DNA of 64,000 nucleotides from JACVRW01 sp963820315 (GTDB taxonomy: Bacteria; Actinomycetota; Thermoleophilia; Solirubrobacterales; Thermoleophilaceae), in contig CAWFZK010000036.1 of NCBI GenBank assembly GCA_963820315.1, forward strand, positions 124,001-188,000, in the 5' to 3' direction. The position numbers were made by a program, and so were the translations under genes. This document shows positions 29,307 through 36,113 of the stretch, one piece after another (within the stretch, counting starts at the first letter, position 1; each line of letters begins with the position of its first letter). Below the pieces are notes generated by a model that had not been told where the DNA came from, searched no databases, and was given only the letters and a program-made list of their open reading frames with translations.

Positions 29307-30598
29307 CGGTCGATCCCGCCCAGGATCGGATCCAGCATGGCGACGCACGCGATGAAGTCGGCGATCAGCGAGTCGCGGGCCATGTCCGGCAGCGCCTGCA
29401 GGTTGGCGAAGCTCGGGTCGCGGATATGCACGCGCGCGGGCTTTGCCGAGCCGTCGGCGAGCAGGAAGCAGCCGAGCTCGCCGCGCGGCGACTCGATCGC
29501 CACGTACGCCTCGCCCGGTGGAACGCGGAAGCCCTCGGTCACGAGCTTGAAGTGGTGGATGAGCGCCTCCATCGAGGTCGCGAGCTCGTGACGGGGCGGC
29601 AGCGCGATCTTGCGGTCGTCCGTGATCCACGGCCCCTCGGGCAGCCCGTCGAGCGCCTGCTCGATGATCTTCAGGGACTCGCGCATCTCGTCGATGCGGA
29701 CCCTGAAGCGGTCGTAGTTGTCGCCGACGCTGCCGACGGGGACGTCGAAGTCGAAGTGCTCGTAGGACGAGTAGGGCATCGCCTTGCGCAGGTCCCAGGC
29801 ATGTCCCGTGGCACGTAGAAGCGGGCCGGTCACGCCCAGATCGAGCAGCCGCTCCTCAGAGACGATCCCGGTGTGCTTGAGCCGCTGCAGCCAGATCTCG
29901 TTGCGGTCGAGCAGCGCCAGGTACTGATCGAGCCGCTTCGGCATGATCTCGAGGAACTCGCGGACCTTGGCCTCCCAGCCGGGCGGGATGTCCTCGAATA
30001 CGCCGCCGACCTGGAAGTAGCGCGTGTGCATGCGCTGGCCCGACGACATCTCGAACAGGTCGAGCACGAGGTCGCGGTCGCGGCAGCCCCACCAGAGCAT
30101 CGTGATGGCGCCCATGTCGAGCGCGCCGGTGGCGAGTGCGAACAGGTGCGAGGCGATCCTGTTCAGCTCGAGGTGCGCGACGCGCAGGTACTGCGCCCGT
30201 GGCGGCACCTCGATCTCGAGCATGCGCTCCACGGCCATGCAGTAGGCCATCGCGTTGTAGTAGTACGCGAGGTAGTCCATCCGCTCGACGAACGTGATGA
30301 CCTTCCAGTACTGCTGGTCCTCGCAGCTCTTCTCGATGCCGGTGTGGACGTAGCCGATGATCGGCTTGACGTCGCGCACGACCTCGCCCTCGAGCGTCGT
30401 CAGCAGCCGCAGGACCCCGTGCGTCGCCGGGTGATGCGGACCGATGTTGATCGTGAAGAGCTCCTCGTGGAGGTCGAGGTCGCCCTCGGTGACCGCCGCG
30501 GTGCCCGATACGGGCTCCGCGTCCATCCGCTCCATCGTCACCGAGCGCTCGCGCTCGCGGTAGGGCACGGACAGCGGATCGCGCGGCTCGCTAGTCAT
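29303..30598 (-). CDS. nuoD: NADH-quinone oxidoreductase subunit D
   Basis: A 431-aa (hydrogenase large-subunit-like) subunit contributing to the quinone site. Signatures: FTINIGPHHPATHGVLRL (the quinone-site His/His loop), YVHTGIEKSCEDQQYWKV, DRMDYL-like VERMDYLAYYYNAMAY, GALDMGAITMLWWGCRDRD and the C-terminal DPILGGIDR. The first ~35 residues are an unconserved extension; an internal ATG (MERMDAEPV) is an alternative start, but the upstream ATG overlaps nuoC by 8 bp, as elsewhere in this operon. It is not fused to nuoC. Confidence 0.95.
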   Translation of the reverse strand: MTSEPRDPLSVPYRERERSVTMERMDAEPVSGTAAVTEGDLDLHEELFTINIGPHHPATHGVLRLLTTLEGEVVRDVKPIIGYVHTGIEKSCEDQQYWKVITFVERMDYLAYYYNAMAYCMAVERMLEIEVPPRAQYLRVAHLELNRIASHLFALATGALDMGAITMLWWGCRDRDLVLDLFEMSSGQRMHTRYFQVGGVFEDIPPGWEAKVREFLEIMPKRLDQYLALLDRNEIWLQRLKHTGIVSEERLLDLGVTGPLLRATGHAWDLRKAMPYSSYEHFDFDVPVGSVGDNYDRFRVRIDEMRESLKIIEQALDGLPEGPWITDDRKIALPPRHELATSMEALIHHFKLVTEGFRVPPGEAYVAIESPRGELGCFLLADGSAKPARVHIRDPSFANLQALPDMARDSLIADFIACVAMLDPILGGIDR

Positions 30599-31109
30599 AC
30601 CAGCGCGGGAACTTGCCCTCGTTGAACGTGAACATCACGGGCTCGCCGCCCAGCGGGAAGTCGCGGCGCTGCGGATAGCCCTCGTAGTCCTCCGGCATGA
30701 GCAGCCGGCGCATGTCGGGGTGGCCGTCGAAGAGCACCCCGAACATGTCGTACACCTCGCGCTCGTGGAAGTCCGCCCCGGCGAACAGGTCGACGATCGA
30801 CCGCACGTGCGGGTCGTCGACGCCCACGCGCGTCTTCACCCGCAGCCGGTCGACCCGCTCCATCGAGAGCAGCTCGTAGTGGATGCCGAGGCGGGGCTCC
30901 TCGGGCAGGTAGTCGCAGCCGTGGACGCTCATCAGCTTGTCCCACGGCTCCTTCGCCTCGCGCAGGTAGGAGATCACGTCGTGCAGGCGCGCGGGCGCGA
31001 CCTCGAGGCTGCCCTGCCCGCGGTAGAAGGAGGTGCCGACCACCGCCTCGTCACCGAGCTCAGCGCGGACCGCCTGGGCGATCAGCTCGAGTCCGGTGGC
31101 GTCAGGCAA
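30591..31109 (-). CDS. nuoC: NADH-quinone oxidoreductase subunit C
   Basis: A 172-aa 30-kDa subunit. It has the conserved block VDDPHVRSIVDLFAGADFHE, EVYDMFGVLFDGHPDMRRLL and MPEDYEGYPQRRDFPLGGEP. The N-terminal ~30 residues are variable. It overlaps nuoB by 8 bp and nuoD by 8 bp. Confidence 0.95.
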   Translation of the reverse strand: MPDATGLELIAQAVRAELGDEAVVGTSFYRGQGSLEVAPARLHDVISYLREAKEPWDKLMSVHGCDYLPEEPRLGIHYELLSMERVDRLRVKTRVGVDDPHVRSIVDLFAGADFHEREVYDMFGVLFDGHPDMRRLLMPEDYEGYPQRRDFPLGGEPVMFTFNEGKFPRWYD

Positions 31110-31755
31110 GCTCGCCCTCTGGTGCGATCGCGGTCTCCGGCTTCTCCTCGGTGCCGTAGGCGTTGTAGCGCTCGCGCCAGCCCATGTCGGGCGTGCCCAT
31201 GATCCTGTCCTGGAGCTTCATGATCCCGTAGATCAGAGCCTCCGGACGGGGCGGGCAGCCCGGGACGTAGATGTCGACGGGCAGGAACTTGTCCGCGCCC
31301 TGGACGACCGCGTAGTTCGAGAACATGCCGGCGGTCGACGAGCAGGCACCCATCGCGATCACCCACTTCGGCTCGAGCATCTGGTCGTAGAGCCGGCGGA
31401 TGATCGGGGCCATCTTGATCGAGACGCGGCCGGACAGGATCAGCAGATCGGCCTGGCGCGGCGTGAAGCGGATCGCCTCGGCGCCGAAGCGGGCGAGGTC
31501 GTTGCGCGGCGAGCCGATCACGGTGATCATCTCGATCGCGCAGCAGGCGAGGCCGAAGCCGAGCGGGAACAGGCAGTTCTTGCGGGCCCAGTTCTGGGCG
31601 GTCTCGAGCTTCGTGAAGAGCAGCCGCTCCTCGACGAACTCGTCGAGGTCCTTGCCGGCGAGCTCGCCACGCAGCATCTGCTGGGCGCGCAGCTGGCGCA
31701 CGCGCAGGTCCTGCGGCGCGGGCCCGCCGTCCACCGGAGTGCGCGTCACTTCCAT
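31102..31755 (-). CDS. nuoB: NADH-quinone oxidoreductase subunit B ([4Fe-4S] N2)
   Basis: A 217-aa subunit holding the terminal cluster N2. The tandem-cysteine motif is in FGLACCAIEMI, with the remaining ligands in MGACSSTAGMFSNY and YVPGCPPRPEALIYGI. The N-terminus (MEVTRTPVDGGPAPQDLRVR) and the C-terminus (RYNAYGTEEKPETAIAPEGE) extend a little beyond the shortest family members. It overlaps nuoA by 10 bp. Confidence 0.96.
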   Translation of the reverse strand: MEVTRTPVDGGPAPQDLRVRQLRAQQMLRGELAGKDLDEFVEERLLFTKLETAQNWARKNCLFPLGFGLACCAIEMITVIGSPRNDLARFGAEAIRFTPRQADLLILSGRVSIKMAPIIRRLYDQMLEPKWVIAMGACSSTAGMFSNYAVVQGADKFLPVDIYVPGCPPRPEALIYGIMKLQDRIMGTPDMGWRERYNAYGTEEKPETAIAPEGELA

Positions 31756-32102
31756 TCCAAGGCACCCCTTCTCCAGACGAAGACGAAGGCAATCAGCAGC
31801 AGCACCACGAAGATGCCGGTCTCGACGAGGGCGAAGGTTCCGAGCGCGTCGAGCTGCAGCGCGACCGGGTAGAGGAACACGACCTCGATGTCGAACAGGA
31901 TGAAGAGCATCGCGATCAGGTAGAAGCTGATCCCGAAGCGGAACGTGCGCCTCACGTCGGACGGCAGGCCGCTCTCGTAGGGCTCACTCTTGACCCGCCC
32001 CGGGCGCTTCGGCCCGAGCACGTGATTCGCCATCGTGAAGGCCGTGCCGATGCCGAGGCCGAGCAGCAAAAAGACGAGGGCTGGCAGGTAGCTCTTCAGC
32101 AA
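31746..32102 (-). CDS. nuoA: NADH-quinone oxidoreductase subunit A
   Basis: A ~118-aa three-helix membrane subunit and the first gene of the operon. It shows PYESGLPSDVRRTFRFGISF, LIAMLFILFDIEVVFLYP and a C-terminal ending of RRGALEWK. I chose the TTG at 32102 because it gives family-typical length and starts just before the first helix (LKSYLPALVFLLLGLGIG). A longer open frame to 32252 reads non-membrane, low-similarity sequence. Start confidence is moderate. The operon promoter should lie in the ~75 bp between this start and the divergent small membrane-protein gene. Confidence 0.92.
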   Translation of the reverse strand: MLKSYLPALVFLLLGLGIGTAFTMANHVLGPKRPGRVKSEPYESGLPSDVRRTFRFGISFYLIAMLFILFDIEVVFLYPVALQLDALGTFALVETGIFVVLLLIAFVFVWRRGALEWK

Positions 32103-32178
32103 TCCACGCGGAGGTATAACGCAACCTTGTGCGGCGAGGCCACATAGTGCGAAAGGGCACCCCCTGAGCGAGATCCAC

Positions 32179-32601
32179 ATGGTGGTGGGTATCGCCGTTC
32201 TCGTGTCCAACGCGGTCGCCGCAGGTTGGGGTGCGATCGGGTGGCTGCGCAAGGACGCGCGGGCCTCGCTCGTGTTCTGGCCACTGCTGCGCGTGGCCCA
32301 GGCGACGGTCGTCGTTCAGGCCGTGATCGGCTTCCTCCTGCTGGCCCGCGGCGCCTCGGCGCCGGACGGCCTGCACGTTGCCTACGGCGTCTCTCCGCTC
32401 GTGATCACCGTGATCAGCGAGGCCATGCGCGCCGGCATCGCGCAGCGCGAGCTCGCGGACGTGGAGGACGTCGACGCGCTCGACCGCGGCCAGCAGGTCG
32501 CGCTCGCCAGGCGCGTCGCGCTCGGCGAGATGGGCGTGATGACGGTCGGCGCCCTGCTGATCCTGACGCTGGCGCTGCGGGCGTACCAGACGGGCGGCTG
32601 A
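32179..32601 (+). CDS. Small four-helix membrane protein, function unknown
   Basis: A 140-aa protein, hydrophobic over most of its length. Helices are at about 1-20 (VVGIAVLVSNAVAAGWGAIG), 30-58 (VFWPLLRVAQATVVVQAVIG onward), 65-82 (VAYGVSPLVITVISEAM) and 113-133 (GVMTVGALLILTLALRAY). A charged cytoplasmic-type loop (ELADVEDVDALDRGQQVALA) lies between helices 3 and 4. It diverges from nuoA, and its expression may be linked to the same promoter region. I do not recognise a family; similar small proteins next to nuo operons occur in high-GC actinobacteria, but that is memory, not a search. No signal peptide or catalytic motif is seen. Confidence 0.75.
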   Translation: MVVGIAVLVSNAVAAGWGAIGWLRKDARASLVFWPLLRVAQATVVVQAVIGFLLLARGASAPDGLHVAYGVSPLVITVISEAMRAGIAQRELADVEDVDALDRGQQVALARRVALGEMGVMTVGALLILTLALRAYQTGG

Positions 32602-32633
32602 GCTCGAGCGCTGCGGCCCTGGGCGGCGAGGCG

Positions 32634-32670
32634 TGTGACTTAATTCAACGAGGGGTTGACTTATGTCACA
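32634..32670. promoter_or_regulatory. AT-rich 16-bp inverted repeat (candidate operator or hairpin)
   Basis: Arms at 32634-32649 and 32655-32670 match at 14 of 16 positions (TGTGACWTAAKTCAAC read inward) around the 5-bp spacer GAGGG. The arms are far richer in A+T than the surroundings. It sits between two converging genes: the membrane protein ends at 32601 and the His-rich gene ends at 32732. A bidirectional terminator is possible, but there is no T-run. A regulator site is the alternative. Confidence 0.55.
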
Positions 32671-32731
32671 AGCCTCGGTGCAGATGCCCCTTCTTTGCCG
32701 TCGTTCGCCCCGGAGCCCGGGCGCCCCAGCC

Positions 32732-32935
32732 CTAGCCGTGCGAGTGGTCGTGCGCCCGCTCGCCGTGCTCCTCGCCCGCCTCGTGCGTGTGCGGGTGCGA
32801 GTGCGTGACGTCGCCGTGGGAGTGCTCGTGCTCGTGCTCGATGTGCTCGTGCTCGTGCGAGCTGTGCGGGTGCGTGTGCTTGACGTCGCCGTGTGAGTGC
32901 TCGTGGGAGTGCGGATGGTCGTGCTCGTGCTCCAT
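32732..32935 (-). CDS. Small histidine-rich metal-binding protein
   Basis: A 67-aa protein made of His-Glu/His-Ser/His-Asp repeats with no hydrophobic segment (MEHEHDHPHSHEHSHGDVKH, later HEHEHIEHEHEHSHGDVTHS, ending HDHSHG). Nearly every second residue is His, with internal repetition of HSHGDV-HTHPH blocks. It starts 2 bp after the cbiO stop with AGGTAGAC upstream, so it is the last gene of the Fur-cbiMNQO operon. It probably binds nickel, cobalt or zinc as a store or chaperone, comparable in composition to the Hpn-type His-rich proteins and His-rich urease or hydrogenase chaperones. The antisense frame is open only because His codons (CAC/CAT) give GTG/ATG. Confidence 0.8.
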   Translation of the reverse strand: MEHEHDHPHSHEHSHGDVKHTHPHSSHEHEHIEHEHEHSHGDVTHSHPHTHEAGEEHGERAHDHSHG

Positions 32936-32937
32936 GT

Positions 32938-33738
32938 CTACCTCCTTCCCGCTTCCTCCAGCGCTAAGTCTTGCGCGTGGAGGCCTGCGGGTCGAGGCCG
33001 CCGCGTCACGCGGTCGAGCGCGAACCCAGCCGGCAGCTCGAGGTCGTGGCGCGCGAGCAGCTCCGAGTCGGCGAGCAGCTCGTGGCACTCGGCGTCGGCG
33101 ACGATGCGGCCGTCGGCGAGTATCACCGCGCGCTCGCACAGCTCGGCGGCCATCGGCAGGTCGTGCGTCGTGAGCAGCATCGTGCGGTCGATCCGCTCGA
33201 GGATGTCGAGCAGCTCGCGACGCGCGCGCGGATCGAGGTTGGCCGACGGCTCGTCCAGCACGAGCAGGCTCGGGCGCATGGCGAGCACGGTCGCGATGGC
33301 GACGCGGCGGCGCTCGCCCATCGACAGTTGGTGCGGTGCGCGCTCGGCGGCCCCGTTCATCCGCACGGCGGCGAGCGCCTCGCCGACGCGCCGCTCCACC
33401 TCGGCGGGCGGCAGCCCCTGGTTGAGCGGACCGAAGGAGACGTCCTCCGAGACCGTGGGCATGAAGAGCTGGTCGTCGGGATCCTGGAAGACCAGTCCCA
33501 CACGCGCGCGCAGGGCCGCGAGCGTGCGGTCCTCCACCTGGAGCCCCGCCACCTCGAGGCTGCCTTCGCCGCGCATGAGGCCGTTCAGGTGCAGCATCAG
33601 GGTCGTCTTGCCGGCGCCGTTGGGACCGAGGATCGCGACACGCTCGCCGTGCTCGATGTGGAGCTCGACCCCGCGCAGGGCGGGCCTGCCGTCCGGGTAG
33701 CTGTAGCTCACCCCGATCGCGTGCACGGCGCAGCTCAT
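32938..33738 (-). CDS. cbiO: ECF-type nickel/cobalt transporter ATP-binding protein
   Basis: A 266-aa ABC ATPase powering the CbiMNQO importer. Motifs: Walker A GPNGAGKTTLMLHLNG, Q-loop VGLVFQDPDDQLFMPTV (the CbiO-type QDPDxQ), signature LSMGERRRVAIATVLAM (LSGGQ variant), Walker B SLLVLDEPSANLDP and H-loop LLTTHDLPMA. The overlap with cbiQ is ATGA. The C-terminal ~35 residues are variable. Confidence 0.93.
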   Translation of the reverse strand: MSCAVHAIGVSYSYPDGRPALRGVELHIEHGERVAILGPNGAGKTTLMLHLNGLMRGEGSLEVAGLQVEDRTLAALRARVGLVFQDPDDQLFMPTVSEDVSFGPLNQGLPPAEVERRVGEALAAVRMNGAAERAPHQLSMGERRRVAIATVLAMRPSLLVLDEPSANLDPRARRELLDILERIDRTMLLTTHDLPMAAELCERAVILADGRIVADAECHELLADSELLARHDLELPAGFALDRVTRRPRPAGLHAQDLALEEAGRR

Positions 33739-34520
33739 GCGACCACCCCGGCCGCCACCCGCAGGGGGATGAGCACGGTCAGGACGGCGGCCACGAACGC
33801 GACGTCCGCCCGCCCGAACACGAGCGGTGCAATGCGCGGCATGCGCCCGTCATACCCGCGCGCGAGCATCGCGACGTAGACGCGCTCGCCACGCGAGTAG
33901 GTGCGCAGGAAGAGCGCCGTCGCCACCCGCCCGAGGACGCTCGCATGAAGGGCGGTGCGGGGCTGGTAGCCACGCGCGGCGAGCGCGGCGCGCATGCGCC
34001 CCACCTCCTCGACGATCACGAACAGGTAGCGGTACATGAAGGCGGCGATCAGGACGAACAGCCGCGGCACGCGCATCGCCTCGAGGCCGCGCAGGACCGA
34101 CGGGAACGTCGTCGTCGCGCCGAGGAGCACGGCGGCGACGGTTCCGATCGTCGCCTTGGCCGCGACCGCCGCGAACGTCTCGAGGCCGTCCTCGTGGAGC
34201 GTGAGCGGCCCGAGCGAGTAGGTGTCGCCGCCCGTGCGGAAGAGCGGGATGAGGAGCGCGGCAAGCAGCACCACCGGCAGGACGAAGCGCGCTCGGCGCC
34301 AGACGTCCCTCGCGCGCACGCGCGCGAGAGACGCCACGCCGGCGAGCACGAGCGCGCAGGCCACGAACACGGGCCACGCCTCCACGGGAGTCGAGACCGC
34401 GATGAGCGTGATCGCGATGAGGCCGACGATCTTCGCTCTCGGATCGAGCCGGTGAACCGGGCTGGCGGTGTCTCCGGCCAGCCCGGTCAGCTCGAGTGAG
34501 TGGTTGCAGAGCGCGCCCAC
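33735..34520 (-). CDS. cbiQ: ECF transporter transmembrane protein CbiQ
   Basis: A 261-aa T-component of the nickel/cobalt importer. It has about six hydrophobic helices, the N-terminal SPVHRLDPRAKIVGL typical of EcfT/CbiQ, and two cytoplasmic coupling motifs with Ala-Arg-Gly: AALAARGYQPRT and VAMLARGYDGRM. It lies 13 bp downstream of the CbiN-like gene and overlaps cbiO by 4 bp. Confidence 0.92.
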   Translation of the reverse strand: MGALCNHSLELTGLAGDTASPVHRLDPRAKIVGLIAITLIAVSTPVEAWPVFVACALVLAGVASLARVRARDVWRRARFVLPVVLLAALLIPLFRTGGDTYSLGPLTLHEDGLETFAAVAAKATIGTVAAVLLGATTTFPSVLRGLEAMRVPRLFVLIAAFMYRYLFVIVEEVGRMRAALAARGYQPRTALHASVLGRVATALFLRTYSRGERVYVAMLARGYDGRMPRIAPLVFGRADVAFVAAVLTVLIPLRVAAGVVA

Positions 34521-34533
34521 CGGGACGGTGCTC

Positions 34534-34857
34534 TCAGGCCGGCGCTCCGCGCGGGCCGGCCGTGTCGGGTCGCCGCCTCACGAGCCAGGCGATCCCCAAG
34601 CCGAGCGCGAACACGCCGAGGGTGCCGACAAAGCCCGCGACGCCGGTCGCGACGCGCTCGTTGTCGATACCCGGGAACGCGTAGTCAGGGATGGGCGAGT
34701 CCTCTTGGAGGCTGTGCAGCTTGCCCTGCTCGAGGAAGGCCTTCTCCTCCGCGACCTTCTCCAGGCCGTCGGGGTTGGGCGACGCGAACGGCGACACAGC
34801 TGTGGCGAGTCCGACCGCCAGCGCCAGCGCGATGGCAACGAAGATTCGCGTGCGCAT
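34534..34857 (-). CDS. PDGLE-domain small subunit of ECF metal transporter (CbiN-like)
   Basis: A 107-aa protein with an N-terminal helix (IFVAIALALAVGLATAVSPF), the namesake extracytoplasmic motif NPDGLEKVAEEKAFL and a second helix near the C-terminus (VAGFVGTLGVFALGLGIAWL) followed by a basic tail. This two-helix plan matches CbiN/PDGLE accessory subunits that partner CbiM/NikM in metal loading. It sits between cbiM and cbiQ, 1 bp after the cbiM stop. Confidence 0.9.
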   Translation of the reverse strand: MRTRIFVAIALALAVGLATAVSPFASPNPDGLEKVAEEKAFLEQGKLHSLQEDSPIPDYAFPGIDNERVATGVAGFVGTLGVFALGLGIAWLVRRRPDTAGPRGAPA

Positions 34858-34858
34858 C

Positions 34859-35572
34859 TCAGGCCTCCAATCCGATCGTGCGCCCGACCGGCGCGACGAC
34901 GGGCTGCTTGAGCTCGTCCGGGGCGAGCGCCACGAGGTCCGGCCGCGAGGCCAGCACGGCGCTGACGGCGGCCACCGTGATCACCGCCTCGCCGATGCCG
35001 ATCAGCGCGTGCACTCCGAGCATGGCCGGGAGCGAGGTGGCGAGCGGGATCGTGTCCGACATGGCGAGCTCCACGCTCGTGGCGCCCGCACCCACCATCA
35101 CGGCGAGCCACGAGACGACGCCGACGACGCTCAGGAACGCCACGCGCGTGTGCGGCGCGGCCTTCATCGCGGCTGCGACCGTGAGCCCCGCGAGCAGCGC
35201 GCCGAGCACGCCCATGTTGAGCACGTTCGCCCCGAGCGCCGAGATGCCGCCGTCGGCGAACGCGAACGCCTGCACGGCGATCACGACGGCCATGACGAGG
35301 CACGCGAGCCACGGTCCGAGCAGGACGGCGGCGAGCGTCGCCCCGAGGAAGTGGCCGCTGGTGCCGCCGACGATCGGGAAGTTGAGCATCTGGGCCGCGA
35401 AGATGAACGCGGCGAGCACGCCGAGCAGCGGCACACGCGCCTCGTCCAGCTCCACGTTCGCGATCCTGAGGGCATACGCCACGGCGGCGATCGCCAGCAC
35501 GCCGCAGGCGAGCGCCACGCCGCCGCTCAGGAAGCCATCCGGGATATGGAGGGCCATTGGGATGTCGAGCAT
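34859..35572 (-). CDS. cbiM: ECF transporter substrate-capture protein CbiM/NikM
   Basis: A 237-aa S-component for Ni2+ or Co2+. It has seven hydrophobic segments, the N-terminal metal-binding stretch ALHIPDGFLSGG, and the downstream LNFPIVGGTSGHFLGATLAA (conserved His loop). AGGAG 8 nt upstream supports ATG 35572, giving MLDIPMALHIPDG; an internal ATG at 35557 would give MALHIPDG. In either case His is not residue 2, unlike the classic M-H-I start whose amino-terminal His coordinates the metal, so this belongs to the variant subgroup with a short lead-in. Ni versus Co cannot be decided. Confidence 0.92.
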   Translation of the reverse strand: MLDIPMALHIPDGFLSGGVALACGVLAIAAVAYALRIANVELDEARVPLLGVLAAFIFAAQMLNFPIVGGTSGHFLGATLAAVLLGPWLACLVMAVVIAVQAFAFADGGISALGANVLNMGVLGALLAGLTVAAAMKAAPHTRVAFLSVVGVVSWLAVMVGAGATSVELAMSDTIPLATSLPAMLGVHALIGIGEAVITVAAVSAVLASRPDLVALAPDELKQPVVAPVGRTIGLEA

Positions 35573-35594
35573 GCGCGAGTCTCCTCTCGGGGGT

Positions 35595-36059
35595 TCAGGT
35601 TTCCTCGCGGGCGCAGTCCGCGCAGAGACCGAGGATCGGGAAGTGGCTGAAGCGGGCCTCGTAGCCGAAGCGCTCGTGGATGAGCACCCGGAGGTCGTCC
35701 ATCTCGGAGGGCTCGACAGCCGTGACCGTGTTGCACGAGTTGCAGACCAGGTACTCGCGCTCGCTCGCACCCGTCGGCATGTACAGCCCCGGCCCATGGC
35801 CGAAGTGGCTGTGCCGGACGAGACCGACCTGCTCGAGCGTCTCGAGGTTGCGATACACCGACGCCAGGTCCGAGCGAGGAAGCCGGCCGGCGAGGCCGTC
35901 GGCGATCTGCTCGGCCGAGATCGGGGCATCAGCGGCGTAGAGCGCCTCGAGCACGAGCCGGCGCGCGGAGGAGATGCGCATCCCCTTCGCGCGCAGTGCC
36001 TCGATGGCGGTTTCCACGTCAGGCGCCTCGAGGGAGGGACCTGTGTGCGGCGCGGTCAC
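35595..36059 (-). CDS. Fur-family metalloregulator (Nur/Zur-like)
   Basis: A 154-aa repressor with an N-terminal winged helix (MRISSARRLVLEALYAADAP, DLASVYRNLETLEQVGLVRH) and a dimerisation domain containing two structural-zinc CxxC motifs, CNSC and CADC. The usual HHHHLxC motif of Fur is replaced by EREYLVCNSC, so its sensory site differs from classical iron Fur. Being first in the cbiMNQO-His-rich operon, it most likely senses nickel, cobalt or zinc and represses uptake when metal is high. A palindromic AT-rich element lies 40-50 bp upstream of its start. Confidence 0.9.
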   Translation of the reverse strand: MTAPHTGPSLEAPDVETAIEALRAKGMRISSARRLVLEALYAADAPISAEQIADGLAGRLPRSDLASVYRNLETLEQVGLVRHSHFGHGPGLYMPTGASEREYLVCNSCNTVTAVEPSEMDDLRVLIHERFGYEARFSHFPILGLCADCAREET

Positions 36060-36095
36060 GTCAAACCTCTACGGAAGAGAGCTTGATTTGGATCA

Positions 36096-36108
36096 TTCGC
36101 AATTGCAA
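36096..36108. promoter_or_regulatory. Candidate Fur-family operator upstream of the metal-uptake operon
   Basis: On the minus strand this reads TTGCAATTGCGAA, containing the perfect palindrome GCAATTGC (36099-36106). It lies in a short AT-rich island between the NicO-type gene stop (36114) and the Fur-family start (36059). Its TTGC/GCAA half-sites resemble binding sites of nickel- or zinc-responsive Fur proteins in actinobacteria. Autoregulation is inferred from position. Confidence 0.4.
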
Positions 36109-36113
36109 GTAAC

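Noticed and set aside
32663..32896. Plus-strand open frame opposite the His-rich gene
   Set aside because: Its Val/Arg-rich sequence is the antisense of His codons; no family, no coherent ribosome-binding site, and the minus-strand gene fits the operon.
36060..36113. Cobalamin or NiCo riboswitch before the cbiMNQO operon
   Set aside because: Only 54 bp separate the genes, too little for the cobalamin aptamer, and no conserved B12-box or NiCo stem pattern is visible.
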